5,980 nucleotides of DNA, from NCBI GenBank assembly GCA_900763175.1, contig CAAFJI010000317.1, positions 1 through 5,980 of the forward strand. Reading direction: 5' to 3'. This document shows positions 1 to 5,714 of this stretch, in pieces. The position numbers and the translations under genes are program-made. Position 1 is the first letter of the stretch. Each line of letters begins with the position of its first letter. The notes beneath the pieces are model-generated. The model had not been told where the DNA came from, did no database searches, and saw nothing but the letters and a program-made list of their open reading frames with translations. This DNA comes from Lachnospiraceae bacterium (lineage in GTDB: Bacteria; Bacillota; Clostridia; Lachnospirales; Lachnospiraceae).

Positions 1-2034
1 CAGATTTGTGGTTATGAAATTGATGATGGACGAAATAATCTGAGGCAAAGCAGCCACCAATTTCGGCAGTGCATTCAGAAGTCCCTGGGCTAATCCGGTA
101 ACGATGGAAAAAGCGGCATCCAGAATTTTATCCATGTTGTTTAGCAAAGTGGTGCATATTAAAACTACCGCATCAACTATAGTTGGAATCAGCTGTGGCA
201 ATGCCTCTCCTATTCCGGTTGCCAGTGTGACAATCATCTGAATCGCAGCCTCGACCAACTGTGGCAAATTCGCAAGAATTCCGTTGACTAATGTCAGCAC
301 CAACTGCAAAGCTCCCTCGGTTATCTGAGGAAGGGCGGCTATCAGTGAATTCAGAATGGTCAGTACAATATTAGTCGCAGACTCAATCAAAATCGGCAGA
401 TTTTCCAGAATCGCACCTCCGATAGAGGTCACGATATTAAGTCCTAACTCAAGGAACATCGGCATCTGCTCTGTGATAATGGCTGCCACGTCTCCTATGG
501 CTGTTCCGATTGCCACACTTATCTGACTGAAATCTCCATTTGCTTCATTGATTGCATTTCCCAATGTGGAAAATACATCTGTTATTCCTGCGGACATCTG
601 GCTTACCGTTGGAAGGAACACACCCTCGATGGAGCGTTTCGTTCCCTCCAATGCAGAATCCAAATCCGCATATTTTATTTCATTGATTTGCGACAGGGCA
701 TCATAGCTTGCAGCCGCCCCATCTTTCATCCCGGCAAGCACGGGAAGTACATTTGCCTGTAAATCTTCAAACTGTGTGCCGAACAGATTAACCGCAGCCG
801 TGTTCTTTGCTATCGGATCATCCATATTATTTAAGGCATTCACAACTTCGAAGAAGGCTTCCTCGGCACTCTCTCCTCCGGCAGCAAACCGTTTCGTCAT
901 TTCATCAGCGTTCATTCCAAGTGCCTGAAATGCTTCTATGGTTGTATTGCTTCCGTCCTTTGCCCTTAAGTTAAATTCCTTGACCGCATCACCGACTTTA
1001 TCGATGGAAAACACACCCGCTTCCGCACCATTAATAAGTCCGGTAACGAACTGATCCGCTGACAATCCCAATGCGGAATACTGTGCAGAATATTCATTTA
1101 AGGTATCGAGCAAATCCCCGTTCTGGTCTGCACCATTCTGTGCGCCGACTGCAATGATGTTATATGCTTCCTCTGCTGTCACACCAAAGTTCTTCATCAG
1201 TGCATTGGCAGCACGAGCCGATTCCTGCAGATCATATCCGAAGGTATCACGCAAAGCAAAACCGGACTCTGTGGCTTTCTGTAACTCATCCCCCACAAGT
1301 CCGGTTGTTTTCTGCACAACGGATAATCCCTCTGCTACATCCTCAAGGCTGTCACCGAAATTATTGGTATAGACCTTCTGTGCGATTACACCAAGTTCTT
1401 CCAATTCCGTGCCTGTTGCTCCCGTGGATGCGGATATCTGATTGACCGCCTTATTATATTCATCACCCAGTTTTATCAGTTCCACACTTGCTACCACCAC
1501 GGCAGCACCTATGGCAGCTGCCGCTGCTGCGATAGCCGTGCCGACTCCTGCGACAACAGAACCGACCTTTTCGAACTTACCGGATGAATCCTCTGCCATA
1601 TCTCCGCTGTCTGAGAGTGATTCTGCAAAATCATCCGTCTGTTCCTCTGCTTCCTCCATCTCTTGTCCCAGTCTGTCAATGGCATCCTCATTGGCTTTCA
1701 ATTCAGACTCCATTTTATTCAAATCAGCCTGTGCATTGTTCAGCTGTATCTGCCAGCTTCTGGTTCGGCTATCCGCTTCCCCAAAAGAAGAGGAAGCATT
1801 TTCAAGTGCCGCCTGTAAAGTCTGCACCTTATTTTTCTGTGCTTCTATCTCCTTTGTCAGCACACCGTTTCTTGCACTTAAGGACTGGATGGATTTATCG
1901 TTTTTATCAAATTGCGATGTGACAAGGTTCATTTCTGAACCAAGCACCTTGAAAGCGGAGTTGATTTCCTTTAGGGCATTTTTAAACTCCTTCTCGCCCT
2001 CAACTCCCATCTTGACACCGAAACTCTCAGCCAT
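1..2034 (-). CDS. Phage tail tape measure protein (TP901-type), 3' end outside window
   Basis: The reading frame is open from an ATG at 2034 to the left edge (678 codons), so the C-terminus is missing. Tape measure proteins lie inside the assembling tail tube, set its length and help DNA entry into the host. In order: a short N-terminal segment (MAESFGVKM...); a charged coiled-coil-rich stretch at about residues 45-150; an Ala/Val-rich hydrophobic helix at about 160-189; a region resembling the TP901 tape-measure core at about 191-435, with Gly/Ala-rich helices such as NALMKNFGVTAEEAYNIIAVG; then seven 22-residue helical repeats at 521-674. The start is fixed by AAGGAGGT six nt upstream. It follows the chaperone pair directly, the standard place for a tape measure gene. 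Family assignment rests on composition, order and recognisable core sequence; I am confident of the role. Confidence 0.95.
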   Translation of the reverse strand, partial: MAESFGVKMGVEGEKEFKNALKEINSAFKVLGSEMNLVTSQFDKNDKSIQSLSARNGVLTKEIEAQKNKVQTLQAALENASSSFGEADSRTRSWQIQLNNAQADLNKMESELKANEDAIDRLGQEMEEAEEQTDDFAESLSDSGDMAEDSSGKFEKVGSVVAGVGTAIAAAAAAIGAAVVVASVELIKLGDEYNKAVNQISASTGATGTELEELGVIAQKVYTNNFGDSLEDVAEGLSVVQKTTGLVGDELQKATESGFALRDTFGYDLQESARAANALMKNFGVTAEEAYNIIAVGAQNGADQNGDLLDTLNEYSAQYSALGLSADQFVTGLINGAEAGVFSIDKVGDAVKEFNLRAKDGSNTTIEAFQALGMNADEMTKRFAAGGESAEEAFFEVVNALNNMDDPIAKNTAAVNLFGTQFEDLQANVLPVLAGMKDGAAASYDALSQINEIKYADLDSALEGTKRSIEGVFLPTVSQMSAGITDVFSTLGNAINEANGDFSQISVAIGTAIGDVAAIITEQMPMFLELGLNIVTSIGGAILENLPILIESATNIVLTILNSLIAALPQITEGALQLVLTLVNGILANLPQLVEAAIQMIVTLATGIGEALPQLIPTIVDAVVLICTTLLNNMDKILDAAFSIVTGLAQGLLNALPKLVAALPQIISSIINFITTNL
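13..474 (-). repeat. Seven tandem 22-residue repeats (66 bp period) in the tape measure gene
   Basis: Residues 521-674 fall into seven consecutive 22-residue units without gaps. Examples are TEQMPMFLELGLNIV, LENLPILIESATNIV, IAALPQITEGALQLV, LANLPQLVEAAIQMI and GEALPQLIPTIVDAV, each followed by a hydrophobic half. The pattern is roughly x-x-x-[LM]-P-x-[LI], then E/A, then I-V-x-x-[LI], then G-[IL]. Unit 5 has lost the proline (LNNMDKIL). A 22-residue period is two hendecads, consistent with a long amphipathic helix broken regularly by proline. The DNA is clearly diverged between units, so the repeat is old and kept at protein level. It reaches position 13 and may continue past the left edge. 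Confidence 0.85.
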
Positions 2035-2040
2035 CCAAAC

Positions 2041-2048
2041 ACCTCCTT
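2041..2048 (-). promoter_or_regulatory. Ribosome binding site of the tape measure gene, overlapping the chaperone stop codon
   Basis: The minus strand reads TAAGGAGGTGTTTGGATGG. The AAGGAGGT site shares bases with the TAA that ends the -1 frame of the chaperone gene (2047-2049), and the ATG at 2034 lies six nt further. Ribosomes that finish the frameshifted product therefore terminate on the tape measure ribosome binding site, which suggests translational coupling. Confidence 0.85.
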
Positions 2049-2253
2049 AGATGCCTTCCGGTATGATATCCTCAATGAAAACCTCCCTCTTAGGCTTCGC
2101 AATTCCAAGAAACTGTTTGTGAAGTTCCCATTGATCCATAAGTTCACCAAGCGGTGTCAAAAGCACTTCCTCTTCCGGTTTCCGTAACTGTGTTACTCCG
2201 ATATACACGAACCGGGCAAAGCTCACTTCTGGTGGCTCTGCCCGGTCTGTACG
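2047..2253 (-). CDS. Frameshift-expressed C-terminal part of the tail assembly chaperone (gpT-like)
   Basis: This -1 frame is open from just after a TGA at about 2265-2263 to the TAA at 2047 and has no credible start of its own. It encodes 68 residues from the predicted slip point: RTDRAEPPEV..., then VTQLRKPEEEVLL, TPLGELMDQWELHKQFLGIA, and a C-terminus of KREVFIEDIIPEGI. It fills the whole gap between the chaperone and the tape measure gene and would be made only as a 196-residue fusion (128 + 68). Known family context: in lambda gpG/gpGT and many siphophages, the T part of the fusion links the chaperone-coated tape measure to tail subunits. Its regular codon structure and position support it as real coding sequence despite being too short and startless for simple ORF calling. 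Confidence 0.85.
   Translation of the reverse strand, partial: RTDRAEPPEVSFARFVYIGVTQLRKPEEEVLLTPLGELMDQWELHKQFLGIAKPKREVFIEDIIPEGI
2211..2246 (-). promoter_or_regulatory. Predicted frameshift-stimulating hairpin
   Basis: On the minus strand ACCGGGCAGAGC (2246-2235) pairs with GCTTTGCCCGGT (2222-2211): 12 consecutive base pairs, one of them G-U, around a 12-nt loop. The hairpin starts six nt after the GGGAAAC slippery heptamer, within the usual distance for a structure that stalls the ribosome during -1 frameshifting. The zero-frame stop TGA (2225-2223) is in the loop. No run of T follows, so it is not an intrinsic terminator. Confidence 0.85.
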
Positions 2254-2636
2254 TTTCCCTTTTCATTTTTCTCCGGCATGGATTCCACATGACGTTTCGT
2301 GCCTTTTAACATTGCTGCCATGATTGCATCCTTATATTCTGCCAGTTCATACGGATTGGTAAGAAGTTCTATTTCATCTTCTGTAAGAAGCGGTTTCGGT
2401 TCATCCCTGTGCTGTAAATTATGGATGAGGATTTCCTGATTTGCCAGCAACGCAATCAGCCATATAACCTCTCCCAACGATTCCTCCATCGTTGCATTCT
2501 TCAACAGCTTGTCACCGAGTTTCTCCAAACCGCCATACCGCTTGGTAATATCCTTTGTTGCCTTGGTGGTTAGAATCAGCTTGTGTTCCACACCACCGAT
2601 TGTAATAACCTGACTTCTATCTTCTATACTGTACAT
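2223..2636 (-). CDS. Tail assembly chaperone (gpG-like), zero-frame product
   Basis: This encodes 137 residues starting MYSIEDRSQVITIGGVEHKL, with a predicted beta-type N-terminus followed by helices (for example EESLGEVIWLIALLANQEIL) and a polar, low-complexity C-terminus ending QTGQSHQK. The ATG at 2636 has AAAGGAG seven nt upstream. It sits between the major tail protein and the tape measure gene, the invariant place of siphophage tail assembly chaperones. These are needed for assembly but absent from the virion, and they bind the tape measure before tube polymerisation. The identification rests on position, size and the frameshift signal at codons 126-128 rather than on a diagnostic motif. 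About the last nine residues are replaced in the frameshift product. Confidence 0.85.
   Translation of the reverse strand: MYSIEDRSQVITIGGVEHKLILTTKATKDITKRYGGLEKLGDKLLKNATMEESLGEVIWLIALLANQEILIHNLQHRDEPKPLLTEDEIELLTNPYELAEYKDAIMAAMLKGTKRHVESMPEKNEKGNVQTGQSHQK
2253..2259 (-). promoter_or_regulatory. Predicted -1 ribosomal frameshift site, G GGA AAC
   Basis: In the chaperone reading frame the codons are AAG GGA AAC, so GGGAAAC fits the X XXY YYZ slippery pattern in the right phase. It differs in one base from the lambda G/T site GGGAAAG. After slipping, GGG AAA is read and the next codon is CGT in the -1 frame, which continues to 2047. An overlapping A AAG GGA heptamer (2256-2262) also fits the pattern and would give the same final frame. 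The zero frame ends only nine codons later. Confidence 0.88.
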
Positions 2637-2671
2637 ACTGCTTCTCCTTTCAAATCCCGGTTACCCGGCTC

Positions 2672-3286
2672 CTATGCATCCTCCTCCGATACATTTGACG
2701 CTTCGGCTGTATAAGCAGGCTCGTAAACCTCTTTATACCAGTTTCCGATAGTTGTTGTATTTACACCGGAATCATCCTCACTGACCTCCGCTTTCCACGG
2801 ATGTCTGCCCTTTCCGTCCACCTTATTTCTACGCATTACCGTTCCCTCAATGCTTGGTGTCTGGAAGTTGATGGATTCCCCCTTTGTTTCCAGATTGGTC
2901 GCCGGAACCGCAAACTTCACACGGTATAACCAGAAATAACGGTATTTTCCGTTTGCCTTCTTTGCTCTGAAGCCGACTGCTACGGGCTTACCGTCATCTT
3001 CCGATGTAGAAACCAGTACACCATTGCTGTCAATCTCTGCACCTGTCAGTTCTGATGCTGCGGAAAGTCCGATGTCATCTACACCAAGTGTCAGTGTGCC
3101 GGAATTGAATTCCTTGATGATCTGTGCAATTCCGTCATCCGCATACAGCACTGCTTCTGCAAGTTCTACAGACAACTCCACAGAAATCGCTTTTGCAAGC
3201 TGCACCGGAGTACCATAGGTTTCCTCTTCATTTTCATCCTCTGTAATGGGCGCATAAAATAATTTATCAAGACCGATGGTTGCCAT
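2672..3286 (-). CDS. Phage major tail protein, phi13-type (tail tube)
   Basis: This encodes 204 residues starting MATIGLDKLFYAPI, the typical opening of phi13-family major tail proteins, in which a variable acidic stretch (TEDENEEETYGTP) follows the 'KLxYA' motif. The protein then continues ISVELSVELAEAVLYADDG, a core with VGFRAKKANGKYRYFWLYRV, and a C-terminal half with FQTPSIEGTVMRR. It would polymerise into the non-contractile tail tube. Two starts are possible: TTG at 3292 and ATG at 3286. The AAGGAGGA site at 3301-3294 is seven nt from the ATG and almost touches the TTG, so I chose ATG. The C-terminus is acidic (SNVSEEDA) and I see no added Ig-like domain. It begins 16 nt after the previous gene's stop. 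Confidence 0.93.
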   Translation of the reverse strand: MATIGLDKLFYAPITEDENEEETYGTPVQLAKAISVELSVELAEAVLYADDGIAQIIKEFNSGTLTLGVDDIGLSAASELTGAEIDSNGVLVSTSEDDGKPVAVGFRAKKANGKYRYFWLYRVKFAVPATNLETKGESINFQTPSIEGTVMRRNKVDGKGRHPWKAEVSEDDSGVNTTTIGNWYKEVYEPAYTAEASNVSEEDA

Positions 3287-3293
3287 TGGCAAA

Positions 3294-3301
3294 TCCTCCT
3301 T
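3294..3301 (-). promoter_or_regulatory. Ribosome binding site of the major tail gene
   Basis: AAGGAGGA lies seven nt before the ATG at 3286 and about one nt before the in-frame TTG at 3292, which favours the ATG. The strong site fits the high copy number needed for tube protein. Confidence 0.8.
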
Positions 3302-3302
3302 C

Positions 3303-3656
3303 CTATTCGCTTATTCCCATTACTTCAAAAATGTAATGGTGGTATTTTGTTTCTTTTTCGAACTCCATATATTTTCTGGATACAATCGTAATGTCAGCAT
3401 CCAGAAGTCTTGTGGTAATCTCATCCCTCATCTTCAGATAATTTCCTTTGCAGTAAAGTGCCAGTTCAACTTCCTCTGTCTCCACGATTGGTCGGTCATC
3501 TGCACATACAGGGAAATCATCCGTTCCGGGTATGATTACCAAAAAAGCATCCGGTTGTTGAGGTTTTCCTTCCTCATCATTAACCGGATGCTCCGAAACC
3601 GTCACTTTCAGTTTCATAGGTTCTAATGCCTTTATGATTCGGCTGTTCAGACTCAT
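3303..3656 (-). CDS. Probable tail completion/tail terminator protein
   Basis: This encodes 117 residues starting MSLNSRIIKALEPMKLKVTV. I do not see a diagnostic motif. It has the size, mixed alpha/beta character (VELALYCKGNYLKMRDEITT; ending YHHYIFEVMGISE) and position expected of the tail terminator/completion protein. That protein caps the tail tube and contacts the neck, and it sits between the gp10-like gene and the major tail gene in many Gram-positive siphophages. The start at 3656 is set by GGAGGTGGAG (3671-3662) five nt upstream and by an ATGA overlap with the preceding stop. A longer in-frame extension to 3740 exists but lies inside the previous gene. The role is inferred from context and could instead be another minor tail component. 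Confidence 0.72.
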   Translation of the reverse strand: MSLNSRIIKALEPMKLKVTVSEHPVNDEEGKPQQPDAFLVIIPGTDDFPVCADDRPIVETEEVELALYCKGNYLKMRDEITTRLLDADITIVSRKYMEFEKETKYHHYIFEVMGISE

Positions 3657-4084
3657 AATTTCTCCACCTCCGAATCCAATGCTTCCTGCATCTTTTTGAT
3701 GCATTCTTTCTTCGCCTTTCTGCCGGCCGGCTTCGCCCACGGCTTGGCTGGCTGATTAGAACGACCATGTTCCAGAACAGCTGCTTTCAGTGGGTTGGGT
3801 ACTCCTTTTCTGTCATAACCGATACAGCCCACCTTTATGTTCCAGTTTCCATCTGCAGATTGATAAGGCTTCGTGACAGACAAAGAATCCAACAAATCAC
3901 CTGTTGATTCCCATGGTTCTTTTGTCCCCTGACCAATAACGGAAGAAAGGCTCTGTTTCGCAGCATCGTACAAAGGCTTCACACCTTCTTCCAATACTGC
4001 ACTTGTGACTGCATCATAATGGCTGCCCAGTGCTTCCATCTTTCGTATGGTTTCCTCCGGCAGTTTGAATGTCATCTTTGCCAT
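3653..4084 (-). CDS. HK97 gp10-like phage protein (tail/neck component)
   Basis: This encodes 143 residues starting MAKMTFKLPEETIRKMEALG. The order of elements matches the HK97-gp10-like family. An N-terminal helix is followed by a conserved helix with VLEEGVKPLYDAAKQSLSSV, then a segment with TGDLLDSLSVTKP. A beta hairpin with a Gly-rich turn (IKVGCIGYDRKGVPNPLKAA) leads to VLEHGRSNQPAKPWAKPAG and a basic helix, AGRKAKKECIKKM. The 'EHG' plus Pro/Trp segment is the most recognisable part. Family members act at the head-tail junction or tail completion. GTG at 4087 is an alternative start, but the ATG at 4084 has better spacing from GGGAGGT (4097-4091) and forms a TGATG overlap with the previous stop. 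Confidence 0.88.
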   Translation of the reverse strand: MAKMTFKLPEETIRKMEALGSHYDAVTSAVLEEGVKPLYDAAKQSLSSVIGQGTKEPWESTGDLLDSLSVTKPYQSADGNWNIKVGCIGYDRKGVPNPLKAAVLEHGRSNQPAKPWAKPAGRKAKKECIKKMQEALDSEVEKL

Positions 4085-4398
4085 CACGCCACCTCCCTCG
4101 CCATAATGGTAAGCATTCCGCTCCGCTTATCTCCAAGCACGGACTCAATTTCAAAAATCCTGTCCCCATGTTTTATTCTCATGGTAGATTTAATGCCTGA
4201 ACGAAATCGGATGTATATTTTATTTGTGATTTCTGCAGTCTCTTTGTTGGAAGCCATATACTCTTTACCGGAAACGGGAGCGATGTCTGCCCATACCGTA
4301 TGGACTGTCATCCACTCCCTTGTTTCAAACCCGTCTGCATCCTGTGTACTTTTGTAATCCTGTATTTCTATGCGGTATCTCATCCTTCCGACCTGCAT
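4084..4398 (-). CDS. Phage head-tail joining / head closure protein (SPP1 gp16-like)
   Basis: This encodes 104 residues starting MQVGRMRYRIEIQDYKSTQD, with the short N-terminal 'RhRIxIQ' strand typical of phage head-tail joining proteins. Then come DGFETREWMTVHTVWADIAP, the signature SGKEYMASNKETAEITNKIY, and IRFRSGIKSTMRIKHGDRIF near the C-terminus. Length (about 100-110) and strand-rich pattern match the family. It closes the connector after DNA packaging and gives the docking surface for the tail. It overlaps both neighbours by TGATG junctions (4400-4396 and 4086-4082), so translation is probably coupled. AAGGAGG (4412-4406) lies seven nt before the start. Confidence 0.92.
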   Translation of the reverse strand: MQVGRMRYRIEIQDYKSTQDADGFETREWMTVHTVWADIAPVSGKEYMASNKETAEITNKIYIRFRSGIKSTMRIKHGDRIFEIESVLGDKRSGMLTIMAREVA

Positions 4399-4673
4399 CA
4401 GAATTCCTCCTTCCGCACACTGTACAGCAGGAATTTCAGCATCCTTGTCAACTCATCAAAGTCTGCCTTTTCCCTGTTTTCATATAAATAGGTCACAGCA
4501 TAACAGATTCCAACTTTCACAATCTCCGGCACTTCTTCCATTTCATCAAAATCTGTTCTTACAATATCTTGGCACAGACTTTCTGCTGTCTCCAAAAGCG
4601 CCTGAATGAGGGCATCCTCTTCCGTGCCATCCAAACGCAGATATAATTTCGCTTCATCCACGGTCACAAGCAT
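4398..4673 (-). CDS. Phage head-tail connector protein (HK97 gp6-like)
   Basis: This encodes 91 residues starting MLVTVDEAKLYLRLDGTEED, the characteristic opening of gp6-like connectors (V-x-E-A-K-x-Y-L-R-[IL]-D and an acidic 'EDAL'). Two helices follow: IQALLETAESLCQDIVRTDF, and VPEIVKVGICYAVTYLYENR. The protein forms a ring under the portal. The length is at the short end for the family but looks complete. The start at 4673 has only a modest G-rich site (AGGGGGATGAGGG) upstream. It lies 17 nt after the capsid gene stop. Confidence 0.92.
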   Translation of the reverse strand: MLVTVDEAKLYLRLDGTEEDALIQALLETAESLCQDIVRTDFDEMEEVPEIVKVGICYAVTYLYENREKADFDELTRMLKFLLYSVRKEEF

Positions 4674-4690
4674 ACCCTCATCCCCCTAAC

Positions 4691-5701
4691 TTACGCAGAC
4701 TTCATACTAAGCAGTTTCACAGCTTCAGGAAGAATCAGCTTTCCATCCACTCTCTGACTTGCAAGGAAGCCGACCTGTCCTGTGGTTGCATAAAGTTCAT
4801 TCAGACGCTTAAAACTTCTGCCCTCACGGTCTGCAATCCAGTAATAAGAGAAATCACCAAATGCAAGAGGTGTAGCTCCTGCTGCCACTTCCGGTGCAAA
4901 TGTGGAAGTATAATAAGGACGGTTCAAAATCATATCCGATACACCTACAGACACAGAAGGCTGCCAGATATAATTTCCGTTTGCATCCTTTAACTTACGG
5001 AGTGCCTTAACTGTGGAATCATTCAAAATCCATTTAGCCTTCTTACGGTAAGGAGCCTTTAAGGAATAGAACAGATCCATGACATCATCAAATGTGATGT
5101 TGGCTGTCGTAGTTGTTACACCAACTTCTCCACCTCCGGTGGCATTGAAAATACCGACAGGCTTTCCGGCACCATCACCAACAAAGAATGCTTCCTCTTC
5201 CTTTGTGGAGATACGTCTTGCAAATTCTTTCACGATATATGCCTGAACGTCAAATACACTATCATTTAAAAGTTCATCAGATACTTTAATCATGGTAGCA
5301 AGTTTATATGCCCCGATGGATGTCTGACCGAAGCTGTCATCAGATTCAGGGAACTGTCCGTTCTCATCAATCCATGCCGCTTCGCCTTTGCCTGTGACAA
5401 TCGGAATCTTACGGTCACCGCTGGAAGTCCTAATCACAGTAGCAAGGGTTCTGAAGAAACTCTCCTCTTCCAGTCCTTCCACCAATTTTCTTTCAAACTC
5501 ATCCGGCACCAGATAACCACCCTCGGCATCTTCCCCGATGGAAAGAGCGTTGTTGACATCGTAATAATTCTTCTTACGCATCGCATTCCAGAATGCGGTC
5601 TGGTATTCTGCTGATGCACGTCCTGCCCCTTTTGCTGATGTGTGATAAAGAAGTAATAGAAGTGTAAAAAATTTTGCCGTTCCTATCCGGCACTTGCGCA
5701 T
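4691..5701 (-). CDS. Phage major capsid protein, HK97 fold, 5'-truncated (delta domain lost)
   Basis: The frame gives 336 residues from an ATG at 5701, but this ATG lies in a hairpin loop and is unlikely to be the native start. About the first 20 codons (MRKCRIGTAKFFTLLLLLYH) look like translated element end. Recognisable capsid sequence begins around residues 21-38 (GRASAEYQTAFWNAMRKKNY). It continues with GEDAEGGYLVPDEFERKLVE (N-arm to A domain), KIPIVTGKGEAAWIDENGQF, LATMIKVSDELLNDSVFDVQ (spine helix), EEEAFFVGDGAGKPVGIFNA, PYRKKAKWILNDSTVKALRK and the C-terminal GQVGFLASQRVDGKLILPEA. Full-length HK97-type proteins carry roughly 100 further N-terminal residues (delta/scaffold) that are removed by the prohead protease; those are missing here, as are the protease and portal genes that normally precede. 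The retained part is close to the mature capsid protein. I read it as a gene fragment at a mobile-element junction, probably not functional while interrupted. Confidence 0.92.
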   Translation of the reverse strand: MRKCRIGTAKFFTLLLLLYHTSAKGAGRASAEYQTAFWNAMRKKNYYDVNNALSIGEDAEGGYLVPDEFERKLVEGLEEESFFRTLATVIRTSSGDRKIPIVTGKGEAAWIDENGQFPESDDSFGQTSIGAYKLATMIKVSDELLNDSVFDVQAYIVKEFARRISTKEEEAFFVGDGAGKPVGIFNATGGGEVGVTTTTANITFDDVMDLFYSLKAPYRKKAKWILNDSTVKALRKLKDANGNYIWQPSVSVGVSDMILNRPYYTSTFAPEVAAGATPLAFGDFSYYWIADREGRSFKRLNELYATTGQVGFLASQRVDGKLILPEAVKLLSMKSA

Positions 5702-5714
5702 TGTGTCGGATAGG
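5682..5714 (-). terminator. Hairpin after the recombinase gene, possible weak terminator or end structure
   Basis: On the minus strand CCTATCCG (5714-5707) pairs with CGGATAGG (5689-5682). The stem extends by CAC/GTG after one A-C mismatch and has a nine-nt loop, AATGCGCAA. A TTTTTT run (5671-5666) follows the stem only after about ten further bases (AACGGCAAAA), so this is not a textbook terminator. It begins eight nt after the recombinase stop. It could end recombinase transcription or be part of the element end. The loop holds the ATG used by the longest capsid frame. Confidence 0.5.

Noticed and set aside
1442..2050. Plus-strand open frame of 202 codons opposite the tape measure N-terminus
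   Set aside because: It is Ser/Ala/Pro-rich with no family pattern, and it lies antisense to a strongly supported coding sequence in the coiled-coil and Ala-rich region, which makes long shadow frames. There is no convincing ribosome site.
2651..2670. Small hairpin CCGG-GTAA-CCGG between the major tail and chaperone genes
   Set aside because: The stem is only four bp with no T run, so it is too weak to call a terminator or control element.
3276..3626. Plus-strand open frame of 116 codons
   Set aside because: It is antisense to the terminator candidate, Phe/Cys/His-rich, and matches no known pattern. It is a shadow.
3657..3768. Longer start options for the terminator candidate (to 3740) and an overlapping 62-codon minus frame
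   Set aside because: Both lie within the gp10-like gene. The ATG at 3656 has a good ribosome site and an ATGA overlap, so the extensions are not used.
4019..4357. Plus-strand open frame of 112 codons
   Set aside because: It is antisense to the well-supported gp10-like and head-tail joining genes and spans their overlap. It is a shadow.
5640..5670. Possible promoter for the capsid fragment (TTTACA then a TATCAC-like box on the minus strand)
   Set aside because: The spacing is about 15 nt and the -10 match is poor. AT-rich element ends give such matches by chance, and no ribosome site follows.
5639..5701. Signal-peptide-like start of the capsid frame (MRKCRIGTAKFFTLLLLLYH)
   Set aside because: A basic start followed by a hydrophobic run looks like a leader, but it comes from the T-rich element end and a capsid protein has no reason to be exported. 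It is a chance fusion.
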